Source of the DNA: Desulfuromusa sp.
Lineage (GTDB): Bacteria > Desulfobacterota > Desulfuromonadia > Desulfuromonadales > Geopsychrobacteraceae
NCBI GenBank assembly: GCA_021647765.1
Contig: JAKIUD010000042.1
Coordinates: forward strand, 1-27,457
Direction of reading: 5' to 3'
DNA: 27,457 bases
Positions within the stretch are counted from its first letter, which is position 1, and the number at the start of each line of letters is the position of its first letter. This document shows positions 5,648-14,148 of this stretch, piece after piece. The position numbers and the translations under genes are program-made. The notes beneath the pieces are model-generated. The model saw nothing but the letters and a program-made list of their open reading frames with translations, made no database searches and was not told the DNA's origin.

Positions 5648-6604
5648 TTAGTCTTTCTCGAGAAACCATCTATAAGCATCTCTCAGGCCATTTTCCAGAT
5701 CACATGATGCCTGCCAACCAAGCCTATTGAGTTTTGACACATCCAGTAGTTTACGCGGTGCACCATCAGGCTTGGATGGATCAAATACTAGCTCTCCATT
5801 AAAACCTGTCACCCGGGCTATAGTTTCTGCCAGCTCGCGGATGCTGCAGTCCACCCCGGTACCGACATTGATATGTGACAGCATCGGTTGGATGTGATCT
5901 TGATAGACTTCTTTTTCGAGATTCATCACGTAGACACTCGCAGCAGCCATATCATCAACGTGAAGAAATTCTCGCTTCGGCGTCCCACTCCCCCAGATAA
6001 TCACTTTTTTCTCACCACTCTGGACAGCTTCATGAAGTCGGCGTAGCAGCGCTGGAACCACATGACTATTTTCTGGATGGTAATTGTCTCCCGGTCCATA
6101 CAGATTGGTCGGCATGACACTGCGGTAATCTCGCCCGTATTGCCGATTATAGCTTTCACAGAGCTTGATTCCGGCAATTTTGGCAATGGCATAGGGTTCA
6201 TTGGTCGGTTCAAGGACACCTGTCAATAGTGCCTCCTCGTTCATCGGCTGCTCAGCGTATTTGGGATAGATACAGGATGAGCCGAGGAACAGCAGTTTTT
6301 GCACACCATTCTGATGTGCAGCCTGAATAACATTGGCTTCAATCAACAGATTTTCATAAATGAATTCAGCAGGATAGATGTTATTGGCGTAAATCCCCCC
6401 AACCTTGGCAGCAGCCAGATAAACCTGATCAATCCGATTCTCCCGAAAAAACCAGTTGACCTGATTTTGCTCCAATAAATCCAGCCTGTTGCGTTCCTCC
6501 ACCAGAATATCCTTATACCCCAAAGAGGTAAGCTGACGCACAATGGCAGAGCCAACCATTCCATTGTGCCCGGCAACGTATATCTTTTGCGCTTCAGGTT
6601 CCAT
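5648..6604 (-). CDS. fcl: GDP-L-fucose synthase
   Basis: A 318-residue extended SDR, the usual length for GDP-4-keto-6-deoxymannose 3,5-epimerase/4-reductase. The NADP(H) motif AGHNGMVGS is at 11-19, LGSSCIYP at 107-114 and YAIAK at 138-142 provide the Ser/Tyr/Lys triad, and NLYGPGDNYHPENSHVVPALL is a family hallmark. It converts GDP-4-keto-6-deoxy-D-mannose to GDP-L-fucose in the cytoplasm. Its ATG directly abuts the gmd stop (TAAATG), so translation is probably coupled. It acts with gmd upstream and the GT10 fucosyltransferase further upstream as a complete fucose-transfer unit, given GDP-mannose. Confidence 0.95.
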   Translation of the reverse strand: MEPEAQKIYVAGHNGMVGSAIVRQLTSLGYKDILVEERNRLDLLEQNQVNWFFRENRIDQVYLAAAKVGGIYANNIYPAEFIYENLLIEANVIQAAHQNGVQKLLFLGSSCIYPKYAEQPMNEEALLTGVLEPTNEPYAIAKIAGIKLCESYNRQYGRDYRSVMPTNLYGPGDNYHPENSHVVPALLRRLHEAVQSGEKKVIIWGSGTPKREFLHVDDMAAASVYVMNLEKEVYQDHIQPMLSHINVGTGVDCSIRELAETIARVTGFNGELVFDPSKPDGAPRKLLDVSKLNRLGWQASCDLENGLRDAYRWFLEKD

Positions 6605-7726
6605 TTAGTTTTCCACTGATACGGGAATATCGTAGCCATGTTTTTTCAAAAAAGCATGCCTTTGTGCAATTTTTAAATCTTCGGTGACCATTTCAACACA
6701 CATCTGTTGTGTAGTCATTTCTGCAAGCCAGCCAAGTTTCTGTTTGGCCTTGCTGGGATCTCCCAATAGAGTTTCGACCTCAGCCGGCCGAAAATAACGT
6801 GGATCGATGCGGACAATAATGTCTCCCGATTTTAAAGCTGGTGCTTTGTCACCAACAATATCCTCAACAATACCCTGCTCTTCCAATCCATCACCAACGA
6901 ACTTCAAAGTGATCCCCAATTCCACAGCTGCCCAGCGGATGAAATCACGCACGGAATATTGTTCCCCGGTCGCAATCACATAATCGTCTGGTGTCTCCTG
7001 CTGCAACATTAACCACTGCATGCGAACATAATCCCTGGCGTGACCCCAGTCGCGTAATGCATCCATATTACCCATGTACAGGCAGCTTTCCAAACCTTGT
7101 GCGATATGAGACAGCCCGCGGGTGATCTTACGGGTGACAAAGGTTTCACCACGGCGTGGTGATTCATGATTAAATAGAATTCCATTGCAGGCATACATAC
7201 CGTAGGCTTCCCGATAGTTTACGGTAATCCAGTAAGCATAGAGCTTGGCTACAGCGTAAGGAGAACGGGGATAGAAAGGGGTAGTTTCCTTCTGCGGGGT
7301 TTCCTGAACCAACCCATAGAGCTCAGATGTTGACGCCTGGTAAAAACGGGTTTTCTTCTCAAAGCCAAGTAAACGGATAGCTTCCAGCAGACGCAATGTC
7401 CCCATACCATCGACATCGGCAGTGTATTCAGGGGCTTCAAAGCTGACCGCAACATGGGATTGTGCCCCAAGATTATAGACTTCGTCCGGCTGAACCTCTT
7501 GTAAGATTCGGGTCAGGTTGGAAGAATCGGTCAGATCGCCATAATGCAGTACAAAATTTTGGTTTTCAACATGCGGGTCTTGGTAGATATGATCAACCCG
7601 CTGGGTGTTAAATGAGGAAGCTCGGCGTTTGATGCCGTGGACTTCATAACCTTTTTCAAGCAATAATTCAGCGAGATAGGAGCCATCCTGACCGGTCACT
7701 CCCGTGATAAGAGCCTTTTTAATCAT
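6605..7726 (-). CDS. gmd: GDP-mannose 4,6-dehydratase
   Basis: 373 residues, full length for the family. Visible features: TGVTGQDGSYLAELLLEKG (8-26) Rossmann motif with the GMD-specific QDGSYL; VHGIKRRASSFNTQRVDHIY (29-48); ASTSELYG (131-138) with Thr133 and Glu135; YAVAK (157-161) with catalytic Tyr/Lys; and the NHESPRRGETFVTRKITR substrate and tetramer loop. It makes GDP-4-keto-6-deoxy-D-mannose from GDP-mannose, the first step to GDP-fucose (also used for rhamnose or perosamine). A GAAGG Shine-Dalgarno precedes the ATG. The gene is zero-spaced to fcl. No manA/manB/manC is in view, so GDP-mannose must come from elsewhere. Confidence 0.96.
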   Translation of the reverse strand: MIKKALITGVTGQDGSYLAELLLEKGYEVHGIKRRASSFNTQRVDHIYQDPHVENQNFVLHYGDLTDSSNLTRILQEVQPDEVYNLGAQSHVAVSFEAPEYTADVDGMGTLRLLEAIRLLGFEKKTRFYQASTSELYGLVQETPQKETTPFYPRSPYAVAKLYAYWITVNYREAYGMYACNGILFNHESPRRGETFVTRKITRGLSHIAQGLESCLYMGNMDALRDWGHARDYVRMQWLMLQQETPDDYVIATGEQYSVRDFIRWAAVELGITLKFVGDGLEEQGIVEDIVGDKAPALKSGDIIVRIDPRYFRPAEVETLLGDPSKAKQKLGWLAEMTTQQMCVEMVTEDLKIAQRHAFLKKHGYDIPVSVEN

Positions 7727-7791
7727 AAAGAAAACCTTCTTCCAGACACATCGGATTCACGCCTGTAGCGATATACCACACTGCTGTAGAT

Positions 7792-8817
7792 TTATTTTGT
7801 AACAACACTGCGCAAACGAACACGAATTTTTTCAATAAAGTCTCGCGCAGCAACAGCCGGGCTGTTCTTACGCAACTGCCTGCGAGAGGCAACAACAGCA
7901 CAGATGAAAGAATCACTCTGTAGCGCATGTCTCGTTTCAATTTCCCGGGACAGCACGGCAAAAAGATTGTACTCCTCCAAGACCTTCTTCCGTGCCTCCA
8001 CGATATATGGCAACCGACGCTGGTATTCATCATCTCTGATCGCCCTTTGGATAATTTCACAAGCTCCATCCAGATCAAAAATATCAATCGGGATAAAGCT
8101 TTCTTCAGGAAAATAATCTGTAGCATTCGGGCAGCCAAAATAGAAAGGGAGGCTCAACCCGAGAAAAGGGTCTGCGAGCTTTTCCGTCCAATGATGTTCA
8201 CCCTGAAAATTTTCTATAGCAATATGATATCGGTACTCATCCAACGCCTCAGCCTTATCCTCCATATCTCTGACGCCATGGCCAAAAGTATCCAGCTCCG
8301 GGAGTTTTTGTTTTAGATCCTGGGTAAACTGGTAGCGTTTGTTATGTAGAGTGTGCCTTTGCTTTTTGTTTGAACATACGGTCGAAATAATTTTAGTCTT
8401 CTCGAAAGCAGGAGTCGCCACAATATCATCATAACTGCGCAATTTTTCATTCCCCCAGCCATAGAACCACTGTAGAGCCGGTTGAGAAAATATTCGATCA
8501 TTATGGGATAAAGACCACTCAGGTTGGCTGGTTAAAACGCAGCCGAACTGTTTTGTAAAATCATTGCCGTAGGACTTAATCGACGGGGGTTCAGTTGTCA
8601 CCAATAGAGTATTCCGTTGCGGGCAGGCAAGAATCTCTTCCACATGGGGGGCGGGCAGATCATTATAAACAACGAACCAATCATAATCCCTGGCAGAGGG
8701 ATCAAATATAAATTCACAGTTTTTCCAAACCGCGACCCCACCAGGAAACTGCCGCAGCCAGAGTGGCGCATTGAGAGTACAGAATTTGACCCTGATTTTG
8801 TTATGATTTCGATCCAT
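7792..8817 (-). CDS. GT10 alpha-1,3/4-fucosyltransferase-like protein
   Basis: 341 residues. The GT10 acceptor/donor motif is clear: YHIAIENFQGEHHWTEKLADP (197-217) followed by LPFYFGCPNATDYFP (223-237) and SFIPID. An SNKK segment at 149-152 fits the family's N-terminal part of the donor fold. GT10 enzymes use GDP-L-fucose, and the gmd/fcl pair lies just downstream, strongly supporting fucose transfer to a surface glycan. The acceptor and linkage cannot be told from sequence. The ATG at 8817 is chosen: GGAG lies 9 bases before it, and the upstream TTG at 8832 overlaps that signal. There is no signal peptide; cytoplasmic or inner-membrane face expected. Confidence 0.85.
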   Translation of the reverse strand: MDRNHNKIRVKFCTLNAPLWLRQFPGGVAVWKNCEFIFDPSARDYDWFVVYNDLPAPHVEEILACPQRNTLLVTTEPPSIKSYGNDFTKQFGCVLTSQPEWSLSHNDRIFSQPALQWFYGWGNEKLRSYDDIVATPAFEKTKIISTVCSNKKQRHTLHNKRYQFTQDLKQKLPELDTFGHGVRDMEDKAEALDEYRYHIAIENFQGEHHWTEKLADPFLGLSLPFYFGCPNATDYFPEESFIPIDIFDLDGACEIIQRAIRDDEYQRRLPYIVEARKKVLEEYNLFAVLSREIETRHALQSDSFICAVVASRRQLRKNSPAVAARDFIEKIRVRLRSVVTK

Positions 8818-8854
8818 GTTGTCAAACTCCAAACATACCGTCCATTAGCACCCC

Positions 8855-9655
8855 TTATTTCCAGTAGTCCTCAATCCACAGGGTCGGTTTGACAACCTTA
8901 TACAAGCGCTTCCAGAAAGGAATCTTGACAACCTCAGACCAGACCCCCTTAACTGCCTCATGGGGGTTTGGAGATCCATGGAAAACCAGAATCTTGGCCC
9001 CTACAGGAATTTTAGCAGTCATAAAGTGTCGCAACGGCCCGGCAGGCAAACAGTGAAAACGAAAGCTACGACACCAGCTGTCAGGCCAGAAATTAAGTTT
9101 ACCAAATTTTTTGATCACCTGATCGGACAGATATTCCTGACTAGCAGTAAAAAACCGATCCACAACTTCTTTTGGGTGCTGTTCAAAATATTCTTTAACA
9201 AACCCGAGATGACCGACAACCCAGGAATAGCATGAAGCCTGCCCGACATGATCACCCTTAGTGTTCCAATCATTAATAATCTGGAATTCAGTATCTTTTG
9301 GATGGGTAAAAAAACAGTCGATATTGTCAACTATAACAATATCTAAATCAAAATAGAAAACCCGTTGACCATGTAACCCACCCAAATCATCATCACACAA
9401 TCCAGCTTCTTTACGATATGAGTATTTGTTATCTTCCTGGCTGACCTTTAACACAGGGAGAGGTCTTACGATAACCTTATCATTCAGCCCTTCTTTATTG
9501 TCCGTAAAACAATAGAAATTAAAGGGAAACGTAGTATTTCGCTCAACCATGCGATAAAGACGATTGACATATTCTGGTCCATAGCTATGTCCCCATTTTA
9601 TACAAATTACATTATAATGCTTAATCTTTTCATTAATATGATCCTTGTATTCCAT
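8855..9655 (-). CDS. Putative GT-A-fold glycosyltransferase, family unassigned
   Basis: A 266-residue protein I cannot place in a named family. Features seen: an N-terminal IKHYNVICIKWGHSYGPEYVNRLY block typical of a nucleotide-sugar-binding first strand; FYCFTDNKEGL (47-57), as in GT8-like transferases; a VFYFDLDIVIVDNID segment with Asp103 and Asp105 forming a DXD-like metal site; and a C-terminal LVFHGSPNPHEA whose His could coordinate the metal. The order DXD then late HGSP resembles GT8-type retaining enzymes. It lies between a Wzy/WaaL-like gene (67 bases upstream) and the fucosyltransferase (37 bases downstream), so it is probably part of the same surface-glycan assembly. Donor and linkage are unknown. 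Confidence 0.65.
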   Translation of the reverse strand: MEYKDHINEKIKHYNVICIKWGHSYGPEYVNRLYRMVERNTTFPFNFYCFTDNKEGLNDKVIVRPLPVLKVSQEDNKYSYRKEAGLCDDDLGGLHGQRVFYFDLDIVIVDNIDCFFTHPKDTEFQIINDWNTKGDHVGQASCYSWVVGHLGFVKEYFEQHPKEVVDRFFTASQEYLSDQVIKKFGKLNFWPDSWCRSFRFHCLPAGPLRHFMTAKIPVGAKILVFHGSPNPHEAVKGVWSEVVKIPFWKRLYKVVKPTLWIEDYWK

Positions 9656-9722
9656 ATGCTGGCCTTTAAATTACATCCTGTTTGTAATGCAGATCAGGAA
9701 TGTCGAATGAATTAACCAAGAA

Positions 9723-10994
9723 CTAATTCTGGACAGGAAACGAATCTGTAGGCGATTGTTCCCGGGAAGTAGTCACTTCAGGCACTTTGGCTATGCATAT
9801 CGCGAAAAACAGATAAAAAAAGATCAACGTCATATTCGGTTTTGCCCAGATTGATAAAAAAGCCTGGCCATCTACCAACCAAGCAATCAAAGCAGAAACC
9901 AAGAGTGCTCTCTGGTGTGGATCAGGATTCAATATAAAAAGCTGCCTGATTGTATAACAGAGAAATAGCACAAAACATGTAAAAACAGCCAAGCCAGAAA
10001 AACCCATCGTAACAAAAGCCTCAAGAAAAATATTATGTGGGCTGCCGTAAGGTATAACTCTTTTTTCTCTTAAGAATTGGGGGCCATCAATTCCCAGTCC
10101 CCAACAGGGACTTTTCTCAAGAACATAGTTTATATACTTAATGCCTCCCTCAATCCTTCTAGACGTATGAATTTTGGAAACAGCCAAAGGGTCTCCCGAA
10201 CTGATATAAGCAACAGAGATAAGAGCAGTCAGAGAAAATACAACTATTGCAAATCCAACAAGAAGGCCTCTCTTCCCATAACTTGAGATATACAAATAAA
10301 TAACCCCAGATACAACGGTTGTTATTATGGCTGTTCTTCCATGCGAAGCCAGTGTCGCTAAAACAAAAAGCAAAAGTAAGACTGCGTTTAATCGTGATTT
10401 ATTGTTAAAATAATAATACAGTAAAAAACAAAACCCTAGAGCTAGAAAATTTTGAGCTGAATGATACATTGCTTGGTGAAATTTAATTTCTTTAAAATGA
10501 GCCACGGACTGTATTAAGTTAATATCCGAGAAGTAACTTAAAATTATTATAATTGACAATATTGAAGTAGAGTAAAAAAAATATTTTAATGCATACAGCT
10601 GATTATTATTTGAATTTTCTGAATTATAAAACAAATATTCAGAAATGTAACAAGACGTAAGGGTCATCAATGCAACAGTAATGTTTTTAGAAATATCGTT
10701 AAGAAAACTAAAATCTGTAGGAATGAAATTTATTATTAATGTGAAAATAAAATAAATTAAAACTGAAAGGATAACAGGTGAAAGTTTTTTATTCGAAAAA
10801 CTTTTTTTAAAACAGAATATCAAAAAAAGAAAAGCAATAAGGGCAAAATGAATATAAAAGAGCGCCCTCCCTAGATGTAAGAAAAAAAGCATCATTGCGA
10901 ATAATGCAGAAATATGTTTTTCCTTCATAAAAATATTTATTCCACGATTGTTGAATACAGGAACCAAATGCACCAATTTTTGAATGTTAATCAT
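9723..10994 (-). CDS. O-antigen polymerase/ligase family membrane protein (Wzy/WaaL)
   Basis: 423 residues, strongly hydrophobic, with around ten predicted membrane spans (for example ALFAMMLFFLHLGRALFYIHF, LSPVILSVLIYFIFTLIINF). The periplasmic loop signature of the O-antigen ligase/polymerase superfamily (Wzy_C) is visible: SPCWGLGIDGPQFLREK followed by YGSPHNIFLEAFVTMGFSGL. A GRTAIITT segment before it also fits. Polymerase and ligase cannot be told apart by sequence at this level: the Wzz-like gene downstream hints at Wzy, while the adjoining LPS core genes hint at WaaL. The DNA, especially 10350-10900, is distinctly more AT-rich than the neighbouring lpx genes, a common sign of horizontal exchange of this gene class. 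Its ATG abuts the stop of the preceding GT4 gene (TAAATG). Confidence 0.8.
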   Translation of the reverse strand: MINIQKLVHLVPVFNNRGINIFMKEKHISALFAMMLFFLHLGRALFYIHFALIAFLFLIFCFKKSFSNKKLSPVILSVLIYFIFTLIINFIPTDFSFLNDISKNITVALMTLTSCYISEYLFYNSENSNNNQLYALKYFFYSTSILSIIIILSYFSDINLIQSVAHFKEIKFHQAMYHSAQNFLALGFCFLLYYYFNNKSRLNAVLLLLFVLATLASHGRTAIITTVVSGVIYLYISSYGKRGLLVGFAIVVFSLTALISVAYISSGDPLAVSKIHTSRRIEGGIKYINYVLEKSPCWGLGIDGPQFLREKRVIPYGSPHNIFLEAFVTMGFSGLAVFTCFVLFLCYTIRQLFILNPDPHQRALLVSALIAWLVDGQAFLSIWAKPNMTLIFFYLFFAICIAKVPEVTTSREQSPTDSFPVQN

Positions 10995-12038
10995 TTATTT
11001 AAATTCAAGCACCTTACGATAAACATCCAAAGTTTTAGTAACCATTGTGTCAAGAGTAAATTCCTGCCTTGCAAAGGAGAAAGCGTGATCGGAGATAAGT
11101 GACAACTCTGAGGAATTTACAACAGCCCAAATCAATTTGTCATGAAGTTTCTTGACACTATTTGGTGGAACAATAAAGGTTGAACCAATAATTGACCTAA
11201 TATCAGCAACATCTGTTGAAATGAGCGGACAAGAATGTGTTAAGGTTTCTGCCATAACATAAGAAAAACCTTCACGCCGTGAAGCAATAACAGTTAAATC
11301 CGCGCTCTTAATTATACTTTTAACATTTTTTTGAAAACCGGCAAAAGTGACTTGATCTTTTAGCTTCAAAGAGAACACTTGCTTTTGAAGCTTTTTCATT
11401 TCAGGACCATCACCAACAATTAATAAATGCGCATCAACTCCCACAAAAGCCCGAAGAAGCAGATCAAACCCCTTAACCTCAACAAGACGTCCGATTGAAA
11501 CAACAAGAAATGCTGTTGGATCAATATTAAATTTCTGCCTAATAGTGGATTTATTTTCTTTACTTACTTCATATGAACAAGGAATGCCATTATAAATGAC
11601 TGATATATTTTGGTTTTTCACCATCTCTGAAATTTTCTGAGATACACAAATAACATGATCCGGTCTGCGAAATGCCTTAACATTTTTCTTCAACCCGTGG
11701 AGAGTAGAAACTAAATGGAATGAATTTATTCTTTTCAACATTGCCAACATCATAGTTGCCTTGTTGGCATGAGTATGGACTATATCATAGCCCTCTTCGC
11801 GCAGGACATGGAAGATTCTCCACAAAGCAATAGGGTTAAAACGGCTACAGCTAAGATCCAAAGGAATAAATTTAATATTTTCTCTCAAATGGTCTATGTA
11901 GAGAGGGTGTCCAAGAGCCGTGACCTGGCAGTCTGTCCGATCGGCAAGAGCGTTGCATAGATCAATAAAATGCTTTTCCAGACCTCCGATCTGATGGCAA
12001 TCGCCGCCGATAATTTGACAAATTCTTAGTGTACTCAC
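10995..12038 (-). CDS. GT4-family glycosyltransferase
   Basis: A 347-residue GT-B enzyme. The N-terminal half has IGGDCHQIGGLEKHFIDLCNAL (acceptor-side Gly loop) and DIVHTHANKA. The C-terminal half has VVSIGRLVEVKGFDLLLRAF and LLIVGDGPE, plus the EX7E motif in REGFSYVMAETLTH, which binds the donor nucleotide sugar in retaining GT4 enzymes. It is probably an LPS core or O-unit sugar transferase at the cytoplasmic face; donor unknown. It starts at a GTG (12038) without a convincing Shine-Dalgarno, after a 101-base gap from the preceding GT4 gene that shows no terminator. The stop abuts the start of the Wzy/WaaL-like gene. Confidence 0.85.
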   Translation of the reverse strand: MSTLRICQIIGGDCHQIGGLEKHFIDLCNALADRTDCQVTALGHPLYIDHLRENIKFIPLDLSCSRFNPIALWRIFHVLREEGYDIVHTHANKATMMLAMLKRINSFHLVSTLHGLKKNVKAFRRPDHVICVSQKISEMVKNQNISVIYNGIPCSYEVSKENKSTIRQKFNIDPTAFLVVSIGRLVEVKGFDLLLRAFVGVDAHLLIVGDGPEMKKLQKQVFSLKLKDQVTFAGFQKNVKSIIKSADLTVIASRREGFSYVMAETLTHSCPLISTDVADIRSIIGSTFIVPPNSVKKLHDKLIWAVVNSSELSLISDHAFSFARQEFTLDTMVTKTLDVYRKVLEFK

Positions 12039-12139
12039 GTTACGATACCAACAGCCAAACGGCTAAAGTTAAAAGATGCCAACCACGTTAAGAAAAGTGT
12101 CATTTTCTAAGAAATAGTCATCAGCTGCAATCTATGAAA

Positions 12140-13231
12140 TCAAGGGAATATATCACGATAGACACCGACAGTTTTTTCAACCATCTGTTCCAGGCTGAAC
12201 TCTTCCACAACCCTATCTCTCAGACTCAGAAATGACATTTTCTGAATGCTAGCAATCTTCCCAGAGAGCCTTTCGTAATCCCCGACAGAGAACAAGCTCC
12301 CCGTCTCTCCCTCCCTCACAATATCCAAAATACCACCATGATTTGTTGCAATGACAGGAACATTCATTGCAAGGGCCTCAGCAGCTGTGCGACCAAAACT
12401 CTCAGGCTTTTTAGAGCAAACCACGAGGATGTCACTCAATGAAAAAATTTCAGCAATTTTATTATGGCTACCAGCAAAATGGATAAACCCATTGGCTCCA
12501 AATTCTGTCACAATATTGCGCAGGAATGCAAAATAACCTTGCTTATCCTGCCGGACTCCACCAACTATCAGCCCACAAATATTCGGAATCTTTTCTTTTG
12601 CCGCGACGAGTCCCCGGATAAAGGTTTCATAATCTTTCAGCTGGGTAATCCGTCCGACAGAAGTCACAACAAATCGATCATCAAGCTGATATTTTTCTTT
12701 AAAACGGAGAATAAACTCTTGATCAATATTTTTCGGATCAAAAAGCTCAAGATCTACACCACGTGGAATAACTGAAATTTTTTCATCGGGAACCTGATAA
12801 TGCTGCTGGATGTACCCTTTTATCGCATTACTGACGCAGATCACCCGATCTCCATAAATCATCACCCGGCTATAAGCGTTGACACTGTTGAACCCATGGA
12901 CTGTCGTAACAAAAGGAATTGTCAGGGTTTTATTTGCAAGATAAGCAATCCATGCAGGAACGCGACTGCGAGCATGAAGAATGTCTGGCGCAACCTTTTC
13001 CAGCAATTTTCTCAGTTGATAAATCCGGAGTGGTGCAGTCAGTGGGTTCTTGCTACAGAGATCAAAACAGATATGCCTGCCACCATCAGTATCAATCTGT
13101 TCGGCCAGCTTTCCACCAGCACTGATAACTATGCTGTCAATCCCACGCTTCACCATCTCGCGGCTCAGCTCTACAGTGCCCCGCTCAACCCCTCCCTCAT
13201 TCAATTCAGGTAATAATTGAACAATCTTCAC
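12140..13231 (-). CDS. GT4-family glycosyltransferase, LPS core type
   Basis: 363 residues, GT-B fold. N-terminal PELNEGGVERGTVELSREM (8-26) is the GGVE acceptor loop, and APDILHARSRVPAWIAYL is a typical first-domain segment. TSVGRITQLKDYETFIRG and LIVGG mark the donor domain, and PESFGRTAAEALAMNVP holds the EX7E donor-binding pair. The pattern matches the GT4 enzymes usually found beside lpx/waa genes in deltaproteobacteria, so a role in inner-core assembly is inferred. The GTG start at 13231 overlaps the preceding ELM1-like gene's TGA by 4 bases, with GGAG 7 bases upstream, so the two are translationally coupled. Confidence 0.87.
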   Translation of the reverse strand: MKIVQLLPELNEGGVERGTVELSREMVKRGIDSIVISAGGKLAEQIDTDGGRHICFDLCSKNPLTAPLRIYQLRKLLEKVAPDILHARSRVPAWIAYLANKTLTIPFVTTVHGFNSVNAYSRVMIYGDRVICVSNAIKGYIQQHYQVPDEKISVIPRGVDLELFDPKNIDQEFILRFKEKYQLDDRFVVTSVGRITQLKDYETFIRGLVAAKEKIPNICGLIVGGVRQDKQGYFAFLRNIVTEFGANGFIHFAGSHNKIAEIFSLSDILVVCSKKPESFGRTAAEALAMNVPVIATNHGGILDIVREGETGSLFSVGDYERLSGKIASIQKMSFLSLRDRVVEEFSLEQMVEKTVGVYRDIFP

Positions 13232-14139
13232 AACCGCACTCCATTTAACATCTCAGCCAGATTAATTTTTTCAGCAGCACGACCAACCTGACCGTTGAAT
13301 AGATGGAGACAATCTTTCTCAGATAATAACTTTAGTAATTTATTAAATTTACTCCCCTTTGGCAGTTTGTTATCAAAAGGCAGCACTTCAACGCAGCTGT
13401 GTCCAAAACTGACGGCTTCACTGAGCATCGAACTCGAATCGGCAGTCAGAAAAACATATTCACTGTGTTGCAGATAATCAGAGATCGGATTGATCTGCTC
13501 CTGTGAGTAATAAACACCCCGATCATAATTGAATTCACGGAGCATTTTTTCAACAGCCTCCGGAGTACGCCTTGAGGTTGTCAGCCAGACTTTATGCTTG
13601 GGAAACAGTTCAAAAACTTTTGTCACTTGTTGCCTTAACTGACCTGCATCCATTTTAGAGTGTTGACTGTCACCACCGATAATCAACGCAATGTACTTTT
13701 CACCTGAATGTGGTTGCACGATTCCTTGCGGTTCAACATAGGTTAAATTAATCGGCAAGGAAATAACATTTTCCAGTGCTGGCGGATCGTCATGCTGTTG
13801 TGCAATGATCAGATCAAAATCCAGCCTGTAGCCTTTTGGCAACATAATGGCAACGGATTTACAAGCCAAGTGTTTTGCCAGGGTTCGGTTTGCATAGTAA
13901 GTCCCTGAACCAGCTGAGACAACTGCAGTATAATCACCCCGCATAATTTCTGTACTGAATAAAGCAGCGGAGTGAACCCCTAACCGATCAAGCAGATAGG
14001 ATAATGCCTTCGCCCCGCGAAATTTAAAGCTGACGGGACTCAAATCAAAGTCATAGCCAAGATGTTTAGCAAAAGCAATCGACTGGTTGACATGGCCAGG
14101 CTTTCCATCACTCAAAATCAGGAGTCGTTTCGCTTTCAC
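13228..14139 (-). CDS. ELM1-like (COG3660) protein, putative GT-B glycosyltransferase
   Basis: 303 residues matching bacterial members of the family named after plant mitochondrial-fission ELM1. Seen: LILSDGKPGHVNQSIAFAKHLG (7-28), VVSAGSGTYYANRTLAKHL, ALIIGGDSQHSKMD, VWLTTSRRTPEAVE and VFLTADSSSMLSEAVSFGH. The last two blocks look like the donor half of a GT-B fold. Plant ELM1 is involved in organelle division, but bacterial copies lie in LPS clusters, so a sugar transfer or LPS-related role is inferred here. The start is a GTG (14139). It is 9 bases from the Trm112-like gene and overlaps the GT4 gene by 4 bases, so it belongs to the lpx/waa operon. Confidence 0.8.
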   Translation of the reverse strand: MKAKRLLILSDGKPGHVNQSIAFAKHLGYDFDLSPVSFKFRGAKALSYLLDRLGVHSAALFSTEIMRGDYTAVVSAGSGTYYANRTLAKHLACKSVAIMLPKGYRLDFDLIIAQQHDDPPALENVISLPINLTYVEPQGIVQPHSGEKYIALIIGGDSQHSKMDAGQLRQQVTKVFELFPKHKVWLTTSRRTPEAVEKMLREFNYDRGVYYSQEQINPISDYLQHSEYVFLTADSSSMLSEAVSFGHSCVEVLPFDNKLPKGSKFNKLLKLLSEKDCLHLFNGQVGRAAEKINLAEMLNGVRL

Positions 14140-14148
14140 AGAAATATC

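Noticed and set aside
7719..8138. Minus-strand frame of 139 codons overlapping the GT10 gene
   Set aside because: Out of frame with the GT10 motifs and covers the same DNA; it is a shadow, not a frameshifted part of the gene.
12039..12139. Possible terminator or small RNA in the gap between the two GT4 genes
   Set aside because: Only a trivial GCC/GGC stem is visible, with no T-tract and no promoter-like boxes.
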